Assembly (NCBI GenBank): GCA_009739215.1
Contig: VSJF01000006.1
Location: 1,426,001-1,490,000, forward strand
Direction: 5' to 3'
Origin: Floccularia luteovirens
Taxonomy: Eukaryota; Basidiomycota; Agaricomycetes; Agaricales; Squamanitaceae
Length of the DNA stretch: 64,000 nt
Shown here: positions 47,590-59,348 of the stretch, piece after piece
How the letters are laid out: every line of letters begins with the position of its first letter
Numbering within the stretch: the first letter of the stretch is position 1
Notes under the pieces: generated by a model
Seen by the model: the letters and a program-made list of their open reading frames with translations, nothing else
The model's database searches: none
Told to the model about the DNA's origin: nothing
Translations under genes and position numbers: made by a program

Positions 47590-48521
47590 ATGTCCAACTC
47601 AATAACATCATCACGCACTATTCACCATTCTCATCTCCTTTTTCGTACCATTACATCTATCTATTATCCCACACGAACACTTAAGTTTATTCCTTTACCC
47701 ATCCTGCGCCTCGATATTCGTTTAGCATCTACCTCTACTACTGCTGAAGAACCTAGCAAGGCCGGAGTGCACCATAATATCCCGGAACCACATTCACATC
47801 ACCTAAACCACCAGAGTGGTCGTCCGCACGTCCCGTCAAATCCATTTCCTTACCCTAAACACTCGCGACCAACCCCTCACCAGATTTTCCACCTTCCTCT
47901 CGACGCATCACAAAATGAAATCAAGCACCGGTGTATGTTGGTTCCATGTTAGTTATTGGTGAACTTATGTTTACCTGCCGCAGATTATGATTTAGTACGC
48001 GTCCACCACCCCGATTCGCATTATTGCAGATTATTACCAGCTACGGAACGTCATTTGCGATTTCAATCTATCTCGCGAGCATACGAGGTCCTCCGTGGGA
48101 GAACAGTCGCTTGGGACAATAATGAACATTGTTCACAAGAACTTGCTCGGAGACGTCGCGCATATTACGCAACACAAGCAAGAAGAACAGCTCGTTCGCA
48201 ACATGGAAATGAAGATACTGTTCATGTAGGGCCCGATGATAGAGCAAAGGACCGCATACTTTTGTTTCTCGGTGTTATGGTAAGTGCTGATTGTACTGCA
48301 TTCCTGCTATGTCAACAGGCCCTTTAATGGAAAACCAGGCTTTAGCTGTCGGTTTGTATCCGGGATTATTCCTCCTACCATCTCACATGGAAAAGACACA
48401 CCGTGCTGCGGCACATAACTTGACACAGGCACGTAATGATGCGCGTGAGCTTGGCGAAGTGAGAAGATTAGAAGTACGCCGGCGCGCGCGTGAATTGAGA
48501 GAAGAGAGGGAGGGACAGTGA
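47590..48521 (+). CDS. mitochondrial-type J-domain protein
   Basis: J-domain co-chaperone-like protein. The N-terminus is Arg/Ser/Thr-rich with few acids (RTIHHSHLLFRTITS, LRLDIRLASTSTTAE), as in mitochondrial presequences. The J-domain is HQIFHLPLDASQNEIKHR-YYDLVRVHHPDSHYC, with HPD present and an intron between R and Y (cgg t|gtatgt). It continues RFQSISRAYEVLRGR, then a basic helical region and a C-terminal hydrophobic stretch after the last intron (GVMALAVGLYPGLFLLP) that may be a membrane segment. Ends at 48521. Start is 47590 or the in-frame ATG at 47524. The J-domain is short and divergent. Confidence 0.78.
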
Positions 48522-48936
48522 TGTACTTCTGTATATTGTATGTATCAACATGCAATACATATGACACAGGCTAGTAAGGTCGCTCCTGCGCCCTAATCTT
48601 TGAAATTTGGGTACTTACTATGCTTATGAACAACTCTATAAAACTTTGCCAAGCACAGAAAGCAGGGTTGCAGCAGCCTGCAGGTTTCTGCCTATCTGAT
48701 TCTCCAGAATTTCTCTTGGAACAATTTGGACTATTGCCCTTCTCAACATTTCCTACAATGGTTAAACAATTTGATCTAAATAAGCGGAATGATCAGTAAA
48801 AACGAAACCCCATTGGGAAAGGTTGAACGTAAACAAAGTTTCTTAGTGCGTGGCTGTGAGATGCGAGGGATATTTAGTACCTTAGGGGGTCGACTGCGGC
48901 CCCCTTTCTGAGTCTGGTCGCAGGTCCCCTTCAAAG
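48522..48936. other. intergenic
   Basis: About 415 bases with no gene; promoter of the acyltransferase gene expected here. Confidence 0.5.
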
Positions 48937-50270
48937 ATGAAATCATGGTACGCTAGCATATTTTCTTTACCAAATAAAATGCTCAAGAAAACTGGAACAT
49001 CATTTTATCTAGGCTTAATGATCTACTTCCACCACCAGAAACGCGAATTCCAGTTACTCTAGAATCAGCATGTAAACTATTGCTACCACTGATAGCATGT
49101 TATTATGCATTCGCGGTGCTGATGCTCCTTCCTAACACACGATTCATTCGTATTTCTTTATTACCTATCGCATTGTGGTTCGCATATCATTCCGGTACGA
49201 GACTCGACTGGGCAAAGGGTTATCCGGATGGCGGGAATAATCTTTGGAATGCTATGGCCTCTGTATGTGTTTAACGCTATACTTTTTCTTTTTTGGAGAC
49301 ACGATCTGAATGATTATGGAATTAGTGTGCTATTACCAATATCGCGTTGAGAATGATATCTTGGGCTTTCAAAAGCGAACCTTTCAAGAAAAAGCCAGAA
49401 TATATAGGCAAGAATACGGGCTTCAAGCAACGTCTTGAAGATGTCCAAGATTTGCTCAGTGAAGTGCGCGGAATCAAGTGGACATGGGCTGGTCATATTC
49501 ATATTCCTCAAGAAACACGCCCAACACACTCTACTGCAGCATTTTGTATAGCAACACTCCAATCGTACATCATTCACATTATCACTGCCGATTTTATTCA
49601 ATACGGACTTCAATACCTCTTCTCCACTATTTTAACCAGGGGCACTGTCTTCCAGGAGTTCCTGCCTTTACCTGAGCGCTATATTCTAGCTGGCGTACTG
49701 TCCCTGACCGTCGTATTCATGTTGTATTGCTACCTACAATCCGTATATGAATTCCTGACGCTGCAGTGCGTACTTCTTCAACGCCAGGACCCTAAACTAT
49801 GGCCACCACTCTTTGATAAACCCTGGCGTTCTACTTCTGTCGCAGAATTTTGGGCTCAGCGGTGGCACCAGACAGTGCGTCTGACAATGATATCTACCGG
49901 ATACAAGCCTGGTTTTTTCATCGCAGGGCGACCGGGAGGTATCATCGGCGCATTCTTCGTGTCGGGGTTATTTCACGAGCTCGCTGTATGGAGTTTTGGA
50001 AAAGGCGCTGATACATTCACTTGTACTGGATTTTTCGTTTTGATGGGCGTCGGGATCATCATGGAAAATGTGTGGACAAAAGTTACTGGTAAGAAGGTAG
50101 GGGGAATTTGGGGTTGGATATGGACATGTTTTTGGATGTTGTTGTGGGGGAGTGGGTTTGTCGATACAGGAGCCAGGATAGGTTTCCTTGAAAGTGCTTT
50201 CATTCCGACCGGTTGGAGACCCAGTCATTATATTTTTGGACCACTTCCCACCGATCAGAGAATGTTATAA
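48937..50270 (+). CDS. wax-synthase-like membrane O-acyltransferase, copy 1
   Basis: Polytopic MBOAT-related enzyme of the wax synthase domain type; in fungi, relatives acylate sterols, terpenoids or fatty alcohols. Start at 48937: a tiny first exon (MKSW) splices to LNDLLPPPETRIP. Then hydrophobic segments (LLPLIACYYAFAVLMLL and others), the LRMISWAFKSEPF region, WPPLFDKPWRSTSVAEFWAQRWHQ, and the putative catalytic His in SGLFHELAVWSFGKG. Final membrane helices precede GWRPSHYIFGPLP and TAA at 50268. About 410 residues. It is a paralogue of the minus-strand gene at 61374-62690. Substrate unknown. Confidence 0.88.
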
Positions 50271-50388
50271 TTCTGGATGTTTATAGACTACTTAACTTCT
50301 GATCAAAAGATGATATCATCAATGTTGAAACGTTGATATGTTACATCTGTTCAAAATTATCGGAACTAAGAAAAAAGCCACATCTAAC

Positions 50389-50395
50389 AAAAAAA
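50389..50395 (-). terminator. Pol III terminator of second tRNA-Ile
   Basis: A run of seven A on the plus strand, i.e. seven T after the minus-strand tRNA. Confidence 0.8.
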
Positions 50396-50400
50396 TTTAG

Positions 50401-50474
50401 TGGCCAACGTGGGGATCGAACCCAAGACCTTCGCGTTATTAGCACGACGCTCTAACCAACTGAGCTAGTCGGCC
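50401..50474 (-). tRNA. tRNA-Ile(AAT), second copy
   Basis: Exact reverse complement of the gene at 44785-44858 over all 74 bases: same acceptor stem, anticodon AAT and T-arm. The two tRNAs point toward each other and bracket about 5.5 kb. Confidence 0.96.
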
Positions 50475-50719
50475 ATTGTGAATAATTGCCCGTGATATTA
50501 AGGAATCACACGATTAGACAAAGCCTTACAACTAAATCATAAACATATTTTGGCATAACGTACTCGGTACAGGGATATACATATCGAGACGAAATAAAGA
50601 GAAGGGGTTGTTATTCGTAACGCGGAAATATACTAACCAGCTTCAATTGTGAGCTGCACTGAAGAGGTACGGTGAGTGGTGCTAATATCACACCAGTACT
50701 CGTTCGACGACAAAGAAAC

Positions 50720-53247
50720 CTACGGTTTCCTCTTCTTCGCTGCTGTAAACATTCGACATTAATTTGTTAAGGTCTGCAGATGCACATTGGCAGTTCGTAC
50801 CATTGGCAGATTTTGATTTGGGTGGTGCTTTACGCTTACCGCCAGTTTCACCTTCATCTTCTACGTCAGAAAGAGGGCTCATAGACTTTTTTGTTTTTTT
50901 CTTTGTCTTCTTTGCTTCTACAGCCCATACACCAACTGGTGCCCCTGGGTCGTCTTCACACTCGGGACAGAACCATTCACCATCGGGTACAGAGTCCAGA
51001 GGAGGGTCGAGACAACCCAAGTGATATGGACCATCACACTAGAAATGAAATGAACTGCTTAAGAAACTTTGTATGGTAAGACATCACACTCTTACCTTAT
51101 CACATTCGAGCAGTGAATCATCTTCTCCATATTCCGTATTGCATTTGGCACATAGGTCAGGTGTTTCAATATCGACGGGGTGTCTTGGCAAATCCGCAAA
51201 TTTTTCGTTTGGTTTTGCCAGAAGAAGGGTTGTATTTTGTCCTGCAGCGATACTGGTAACAACTTAGTACCTCGCGGGAAGTGTGAAAAAGGTTCATACG
51301 TACTCAAAAACCTCAATTCCAACTAGGGTTGCATTCCTCGTTGGTTTGGTTGCACTCTTCGGTTGGTCTGGCCCAAGTCCAAGTTCCCCTGATGATACAT
51401 GAGGACTAACATTCGTGAAGTAGATAGTAATCCGCACCATTGGCCGCATTTTGTCCCCAACATACGGTCATGACGCTTCCATCGTCATCTGGAGTTGTTA
51501 ACCAGTGTGTGACACCACCGGATCTAGCAATAATGACACGACAGCCCCTGTGCATACGTTTACAGTAAAATCGTTAAATTGATAGAAAGAAGACAATAAC
51601 TGACTGTACATCTTGCATGTATCTAAATGATGAGTAGGGTGATCCAGAGGAACCTAGACCCTGCCTTAAATAAATGCAAGAGAATTTTGAGTGGTATCTA
51701 CAAACCTTCGCCACTATTTTTCCACTGCAAGCGTATATTAGACTTGTTAAGACGGTGCAACGAGAAGATCACGCACTTTCCCTGCCATCCAGTACATGCC
51801 CTGTTGGTCAACCACAACACTATTGGAAGGACCGGCTGCAATAATAGCACCCATTGTTGCTTTGTTTGGACCAGTAAACTGCCAAAATAACTCATAAATG
51901 GATGCGCCGAAAGTTAACTATAAGAGATATTACCTGAGGAACCAATTTAGGTTTTAGGGCATCAACTTGGTTTCCAAGTCCAAGCCGGCAGTATCCATTA
52001 TAGCCCCATACGTATACAAGTCTATAAAGCCAATTAGAAACAAATTCGACGTTGGAAATGTATTCCACAAACCCAGTCTCATCAAGAGCCAAACTATGCT
52101 GTTGTCCAGAAACAATCTGAACTATTTTCTTCCCGTCAAACTCCCTAACGTAAACTGTATCTCATCAAAAAGATGTTCACATGATACAGGAAAAGCAGAT
52201 CCAACCGGGATATGGTTCAATGTCAAACGCTGTTTTGTTTCCGGTCGTTATTCGCTCCCCGGTGGTGCCATTACCGAGTTGTCCTTTCTCGGCGCTACCA
52301 AACGTGAAGACTGCATTGGATGAGTGAGAGGTTGATTCATAAGAAGATTGAACGTGCCTTTCCCCGATTCAGTGAGAACTACAGAGAATGTCACGCCTGC
52401 AGATGCTCGAATCACCATCTCTTTGTTCCCCCCATGGGTCACGTTGATTGCCTTGAAAGCAGATATCTCTGGGCAGACGGGGTGTCCGCACTGAAGTGGC
52501 ATCCCAAGACATAAGATACAACTAGAGTATCAATCAGGAACTCAATGAACGCACCTGCCCGAGATTGTTGGCTCCAGCGGACCATACACTACCATCGCTT
52601 CCAACTAATAACGTGTGATTTTTCCCGCAAGCCGCGTGGACGAACTTGGTCCCCTTCGCTGCGCCCAAATCAGTTGGTTTGACTAGTCTTGGCGCGTTCT
52701 CAGATACGTATTCCACGTCAGGAACTCCCAGCGCTGCAGAGCCATTTCTCCCGAAAATCCAGGCACCACCTTCAACATCGAGAGCGACGAAGTGGCAACC
52801 GCTACAAGAGGTATGAATGGATACAACTTTGACATTGACAAGAGAGCGAAGGATATTTGGTTCGAGGAGGTCTGGGTTTCTGTGTGATATGTAAAATTCA
52901 CCGGTTCATTGAGAAAAGCGATTCCGGGTTTTATATCGAAGAACGAGTTATTACTTACATTGGCTCCTCTGTACCTTGTTTGTTAGCTGCTCCTCCACGT
53001 TCTTTGCGACCGAGTTTGGGCCTGAGAAGAAGTGGGGTGAGTTGAAGGTTGAGGATGGTGCAAAGTTGACTTTGGTCATTGTGAGAATGAACAATATTAC
53101 ATTACTCACCAGTCTGTCCCACCACATATTAGAACTTGGGGTGATGAATGTATTTTAGAAATGGAGTCATGGTGGGAAGAGACAAATTATGTAGATACCT
53201 CGACCCCATTGTGGTGCAATGGGTTTGTCTTCAGCATTGGCGCTCAT
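50720..53247 (-). CDS. RCC2-like seven-bladed propeller protein fused to a C-terminal PHD finger
   Basis: Start at 53247 ([15 protein letters not shown]). The RCC2 hallmark [16 protein letters not shown] follows via a small exon, then RCC1 repeats: [92 protein letters not shown] and the final VEVF...[11 protein letters not shown]. Right after comes a C4HC3 PHD finger (LCAKC...LLECDKC...YHLGCLDPP...WFCPEC), a Lys-rich linker and the basic end AAKKRKP before the TAG at 50720. RCC2 relatives act on chromatin/centromeres and as Rac1/Arf regulators; a PHD finger would bind histone H3 tails. The fusion is supported by one continuous frame across the junction ([14 protein letters not shown]). About 14 short introns. 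Confidence 0.87.
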
Positions 53248-53426
53248 AGTGAAGTATGTTGACAAGTTATAACTCAGGTCATCAGGTGTATTTCTCGAAA
53301 TGGTTGGTTTAGTGCATTGCTAGATATGTTCAATAAATACACCGCTTTGCTATTTCAGTACATTGTATGTTACTCTCTCAGTATGTACACTTCATATACC
53401 CCAAGTTAACATCAATCGTTGTGGTC

Positions 53427-56400
53427 TCAACCAGAATGCAGGTTTTCTTTGCGCCCTATGTGGGAACCGATGAGGACTACAACCGTCACGGGTCAGGACC
53501 AAGTCCATGGACATTTATAAACTTGAGAACTTACGGACACTCGTTCCAGTCCGTTTCACGGAATACTGCAAAAAGAATAGTGACGAAACATTCCAATTTA
53601 AAGAAAATCAAAGTCTACCTCAAACTCGTCACCTGTTAGCACAAGGATATCACCATGAACAAGGGTTATAACAACAGCATCACTGGACATCTTTTCCCAA
53701 CATTCTTTAGCCTCCTTCGGGGCTTTGTCCTTTTTCTGTTTAGATACACGGACATTTCGGCCTTTTACAATCTGCGCATCATATTCTGCAACGGTTGGTA
53801 CATCAACGCTTTCAGCACTTCCTGAAGGATTTTGTTCCGACGAGCCAATGTCTGGTACAGAACGCATGGACTTGGAAAATATAGTCAATACGACTTCGCA
53901 GCCGAGACACAACATAAGGATACTGTGCTGGTTTGCACAAAGAATATCGCTTGCCTTGCAGTACAAGTCAAACCAGACGTGACGTGATTCAATATAAAGA
54001 CGCACTCTTTTATTTCCGAGAGATACCCATCCTAGGATACGAAAGTGATTGATCGGCAACAGGTGACGGTCAACCTCTCCGTAATCGCTTGCCCTAGAGA
54101 GTATAAACTCTTTGGCAGCTTCTATACATTCTAGAGCATCTTTCCATGGAGTCGCAATGTTACAAGCTTGCTTGCCATTCAAGTTTTCAATCGTCCATTC
54201 AAAATAGGGATCTTCAAAAACGTCTCTGATGTTAGCAGTCATTGACATTCGAATATTGCTCTCTTACTATTTTCTCCTGGCCTTCTTCTTAGCGGAATAT
54301 TTATTTGGATCTGTTGAAGTAGCATTGAAGGTGTTTGTTGTAAATCCTCGAGGTTACAGGTAAATATGTGTTTCAAGACAACTCTTCGACCAGAATCAAT
54401 GAAATATGAGTGTGTCCGCATCCCATCATCCCATATCGCGACCTTTGCATCGACAACATTGTTGTATCTGTTACACGGTACAGACATCGGTAGGGCATCT
54501 TGGGGGTCACGTATAGCATCTAAATTGTGACTAAAGCCCTTTGGTGTAGGTTTACCCTGAAAGGATGAAAAAATTAAGTATGTCACCAAGAGGTGATTCC
54601 GTAGTATTCTGTAAGGTAAAATAATGATAATATTTTACCTTACAGAAGGAACTACTACAACCACGATGTCTCATCAGATCCTGAAAATTGAGTTTTCCAC
54701 AGCCATCACAGTGCCATCCACGAGGAAATGCGCCATCGGAGACTTCTGGTCCAAAAGGTGCGAAACATTCCAAGGGTAGGAGATAAACAGGGACCCTGCC
54801 AGGTATTTTGTGTGCTATTTTTTGCAGTCTGTAACGATGAGTCGATTCGGTGTCCGTTTCCAATGATTCCACCGATATATCCATACCCGAATGCGATGAA
54901 TTGTCCCCAGGATTAGTATCCCACCAAGTTCCCACTCGCATATCCGGCGAATGCGTCAAGTCATCCCCATCAGCTACCCATTCCAACCGAAAGCGCCATT
55001 TCATTCGACCTGAGATGTTCTCAGAAACGCGTTTCTGAGGCAAGGTTTTCCCCAAAATCTGCTCCAAATTCAAACGCTGTTCCTGTGACATATTTAGTTG
55101 GTAAGTTATTGGACTTCGAAATGAAGGCACAAGTGTAATTCACCCAAACGCGAGACACGCAGAAACGACCCAGGTGCATATAGGCATACTCATCCGGAAT
55201 TGTTTCCGTCCCGTTGACCAGTATAAAATATGAACGCGACACAATCACATTTATTGGGGTATTGAGGAGGTAAGCATCAACTAGTACTTGGATCTCCTGC
55301 GGTATAAGTGAAGGGCATGTGTCTTGGGACTCGGGGACTTCTCTTATGTGTTTGTCTTCCATTATAGTGACAGTTGGTCTAGATTCGGTTATGCCCTCCT
55401 TCTCATCACAGTCCATGGGACTGACTTGTGGTATTCGAGGTTCCGCTTCAATCTGAGGCTCACTGTGACCCCACATAGGTGTTTCTTGGCTACGTAGCCA
55501 TTGGATATTCTCTGGATAGCGCCAAGGATATACTGATTGATGGGGCATAAGGTTTTGAGCTTTTGGGTTTGCGTGAGGCAAATCATGTATGGAAGTATGT
55601 AGTCCATGAGCAAAGGGAGAGTGATAACTGTTTGGAAGGAAATTTTGGGAGTAAGGTCGAGTTTGCTGCGTTGTCGTTGACGCTTCGGTCTCGCCATTGC
55701 ACTTCTGACAATTACGAACGAAGCTAAACCTGGAACAAGTACAATAATCTTCGAGGTGATTTTCTGGATAACTAGCTTGTGGGAGTGTAGAGAAGGACGA
55801 AGAGAACGGGGGATAGACTTGTGTACCCCAGGGGATAAAATTTCCTCGTCGGGAACCAATATCATATTGTAAAAAATCTCGATAGTTATCATGATAGATT
55901 GGGTTTGTTAGAGGGGGGATAAGTGTAGTAGGGGAAGAAGTGTAGATAGGTGAATCACCAAGAACACCAGCTGATACCGGAATGAGATTTTCCGCGCATG
56001 GTGGACTGGTGATGTGAATTATTATTGAAGTAGCTTTTATTTGGTGTCGGTGTTTCTTTAGGGTGTGAGGGTGAGAGATGAATCTGGATTTAACATAGTC
56101 TGTGGGAATTGCGTGGTCTGGGGTGGTTTCGCGGAAGTAACTTTCTGAATATCCTGAGGATCTTGTCGGTGTTCCGAACGTTTTGAGGGATCTGATGGAG
56201 CATTGGGATCGTACATGTCACCTATTGCACAAACAAAATCCCGCATCCTACAAGAAAACACAATAATGAGTATTTCGAATCATTATTCACATATGATATA
56301 CAACGAACATTGTGATTTCTATCGCGAGATTCTCATTACATCGCGACACAGTAGTGAAGCTGCTGTCCTCTTCAAGTAGAATAACTGGTGTCTCTGAGCA

Positions 56401-57267
56401 ACCCCATGATATCCCATTTACAAGTTTTGATCCCGCTAATTCGGGGAGAACGGCGATAAGTTCTTGTCTGCTCTTTCATGGACGAATATACTCGAGTAAG
56501 CATATGAGGATATACCACGAATAATAGAAATCGTGCTCACACTGGACCACACTTTAGGTTTTAGTTCGGTTCTGCTCGGCTCTTTGCTATTACTATGTTG
56601 ATCCTCGATATTTTGTAATACCCCAGCTCGACGTTCAGCGAGAGGTACAACTTTCCAACGAGGCCCAATAACATTTGCAGGCTGTGAATAATACTTATAT
56701 TTATGCTGCGTAAGATATATGGACAACTACTCACCTTATTGGCGGATTTTTTCTGTTTCACTTTGGGGATGTTTGATATCACCACTGAATTTTTCCGAGG
56801 CTCCTTATCCTGTTGTACTGAGATCCCAACCTCCGCAGATAGCTGATCCGCAATTATAACTTGCTTATTCACATGGTCTGATTTTGATACTGGGGATTTT
56901 GCAGAGGAACGTTTATTCTTTCGCTTAGCATTTACAAACCGAGGGTTAGGAGGACACTTGAAGGTTCGGAAGTAGAAACTATCATTTCGCCCCAGTCCGG
57001 AGCATGAATTTGGCTGGCAAGTACGAGCTGCTTCGTTCATTTGTTCCTGTGGATCGGCCGTAGTTGGTGTTACAGGTACTTCCGATGGGTGTGTACCAAG
57101 ATAGTTATAAGGGACCTGCATAGTTGGTTCCACATCGATGGGTTCTATAGCTACATCCACGACGGTTCCCCCTCCAGGAATCCTGGGCTAGTTCCATCGT
57201 GGGTGAGTAAAAGATTGAAATCACGTACACAACGACAGACAATGGAAGTCGCCCATGCTTTTCTCAT
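53427..57267 (-). CDS. large Cys-rich uncharacterised protein, probably Agaricomycete-specific
   Basis: One long multi-exon gene, roughly 1,000 residues. Start at 57267 (MRKAWATSIVCRCVRDFN, then HDGTSPGFLEGGTVVDVA). Later sections: a basic stretch (VNAKRKNKRSSAKSP), PRWKVVPLAERRAGVLQN, ELIAVLPELAG...GISWGCSETPVILLE, MRDFVCAIGDMYDP, a Pro/Ser/Tyr-rich middle with a Cys pair module (CTCSRFSFVRNCQKC), EIQVLVDAYLLNTPINVIVS, and a second Cys cluster RGWHCDGCGKLNFQDLMRHRGC that looks like a zinc ribbon. It ends with LVHGDILVLTGDEFEYSVKRTGTSVLLIGSH, written here in two parts because of an intron after GDEFE. The last part resembles a beta-rich dioxygenase-like (DSBH) end, but I see no firm HxD metal motif. 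Function unknown. The exact splice at about 56050 (into KKHRHQIK) is uncertain. Confidence 0.7.
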
Positions 57268-57585
57268 CTTTCTGCGAGCCCGACTTTAACTACAACCAAT
57301 CAGAATCCTAGTAGATGGGTAACGTTAACAGCTGTTAACAAGTAGATCGGAATGTTCAAGGGGTTTCTCATCGGCTATTACATGTGGGATTGTACATAGT
57401 GCCAGCTATTTAATAGCATTTACGAGCTTTATACAGCAAGATACGGGGACATTTAATTACGCCCTTTGGGCTCTCATATGTACGTCCAAATTGCAAGGCA
57501 GTTAATAATTGGTATGTCTGGACAGCGTGCAAATATATATGCGAGTTCATTGGAAAAATGGTATATGTCGTACGAGGCATTACAA
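57268..57585. other. intergenic
   Basis: About 320 bases between the start of the large gene and the 3' end of the next minus-strand gene. No feature recognised. Confidence 0.5.
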
Positions 57586-58442
57586 CTAAAGGTCATCATT
57601 TGACCCGTCAACGGTGACACGGCCGAGATATGAGCCGTCCAAAGCACCTAATGTATGTAGTTACATCAGATAACATTATTATTGACAACAATATATAAAA
57701 CTCACGACCAACTCCACTATTTCCATGTTTTCCCCTGTACGCAGAAACCATAGGACTAGGTGAAGTTAAGTATCCCGAAGTAGAAGATACATTTGTATTT
57801 GTTGACAGCGTCGGGGGTAAAGAATACTGTAAAACACGAGAGGGTGTTGAGGCTGGAGATTGTATATATGTCGAAGATGACATTGAAAAAGAAGCAGAGG
57901 GGGAGTGGCTGAATGGCTTTTGGGGTTGGGGGCTTGTCTATTGCAACATGAGTAAATAAGTCCGGTTGGATGTTAAAATACGAACATTTGGAGATAGCAG
58001 CTTGAAAGGGCGTTGGGGAGTAGCAGGTGCTGAACGTATTCCTTTAACTTTTGGTGATGCTATTGGTGGAAGCGGTTGGCGCGGGTACTTGATGGCATAG
58101 ACACCCTCCAGCACATTAAGTGTGAATATTGTCATTAATGCAACCTCTGTTAAAAATGAGCTAGATCCAAAATTGTAGAGACACGCGATACATACCACTC
58201 ATACATATCCAACCGTACACCCACTGCGAGGACCAACGTTGGTGACTTCGCCAGGTGACTACAACGCGGAGTGCTGTCGGTAGTGAAGGTAGCGGCAAAA
58301 GGTAGGATAAGACGAGCAGAACAAGTAGGGAAAGAGCATTTGTGCGGATCCTTTGAATCGCCTCAGCACGATGTGGTTTGAAGCGGCTGGATATAGCATC
58401 CAATGTAGACGAAAGTAAGGAAGATTTTTCAGGTGGTGGCAT
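57586..58442 (-). CDS. two-pass membrane protein, possible Pom34-like nuclear-pore component
   Basis: Start at 58442 (MPPPEKSSLLSSTLDAI). Two hydrophobic segments: NALSLLVLLVLSYLLPLP and, after an intron, VALMTIFTLNVLEGVYAI. The remainder is Ser/Pro/Thr-rich with PPIASPKVKGI, PATPQRPFKLLSPN and SPSPMVSAYRGKH, ending ...GRVTVDGSNDDL at 57586. Four exons, about 230 residues. Two membrane helices plus a Pro-directed phosphosite-rich tail are what fungal Pom34-type nuclear membrane proteins show, but sequence identity is not strong enough to name it. Confidence 0.7.
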
Positions 58443-58697
58443 GTCGGAAAGAAAACCCTTAACAAAACCGTGTTAACTAGCTAGATATTATCAGTACACG
58501 TATATCGACACAAAATACTCGTCAAGTGCTATGCAAAACTTAGTGGATGGTTCCAATTGAAGTAGAGAGCAGGAAGTTGCAAGGTTGGTGTTCGGAAAAT
58601 GAAAGAAAACGTTACATAAAGGCACCTAGTCTCAGGTTAGGTGTTAAATAAAATCCACTATTCCTATGTGTATAATTATTTTTGTAATGAACCATGC

Positions 58698-58771
58698 GGG
58701 TCGATGGCGTAGTTGGTTATCGCATCTGTCTAACACACAGAAGGTCCTCAGTTCGAGCCTGGGTCGACTCA
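58698..58771 (+). tRNA. tRNA-Val(AAC)
   Basis: Acceptor GGGTCGA pairs with TCGACTC allowing one G-T; perfect anticodon stem TCTGT/ACAGA with loop CTAACAC (anticodon AAC); T-arm CTCAG/CTGGG with TTCGAGC loop. 74 bases, no intron, followed by T-runs from 58774. Confidence 0.95.
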
Positions 58772-58941
58772 TATTTTTCTTTTTCTATCTAAAGCAACCA
58801 AAAATACAAAACGCAGATACACGACTGCATTGCACGCGAGTTAGGTGCATGCAGCATAACCTCTGATATTTTGATCTAATCTGTCTTGAGAAGGACTCAA
58901 CTATGTAATAATAATAGAACTGCGTACAGTAGTCTATACGT

Positions 58942-59154
58942 CTAATGTCTATCAGTTTTCTTCCTCTCTTCACGCAGGGCATCTTTCAGCTTTTGAAGCT
59001 GCACAGTGACAGCAGAATTCCCACCCTGAGATGTGAGTGTGCGGGCCTGGGAATCATTGATAAAATTGTCCAGATGCTTCTGGGCTGATTTTGTGGATAT
59101 TGGTGTAGTTGACAAAGCCTGGATAAGCATTGGAGGATGGAGAGGAGTGTCCAT
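58942..59154 (-). CDS. small conserved-looking protein, 70 residues
   Basis: Single exon. Start at 59154 (MDTPLHPPMLIQALS) preferred over the upstream ATG at 59244, which would put a hydrophobic stretch in the 5' leader. Contents: STKSAQKHLDNFINDSQ, a Gly/Ser/Thr linker, then an amphipathic charged helix (VQLQKLKDALREERKKTD). It is divergent from squalene synthase with about 190 bases between starts. Coding status is inferred from composition and position only; function unknown. Confidence 0.6.
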   Translation of the reverse strand: MDTPLHPPMLIQALSTTPISTKSAQKHLDNFINDSQARTLTSQGGNSAVTVQLQKLKDALREERKKTDRH

Positions 59155-59348
59155 AGTTGATGATGAGAAATGAAGAATTGAATTTGAAACGATGAGAGTA
59201 TTACACGTGACTTGAATGAAAAAGACCACGCGCAGAAGGCGCATATATTAAGGAATCGTACGAGCACGAAAAAAAGGGAAACTGGTTTAACTTATATTCA
59301 TCTTCATCTTCCAAGGTCATCCCTCCTCTCACTTCTTACATACTGACC

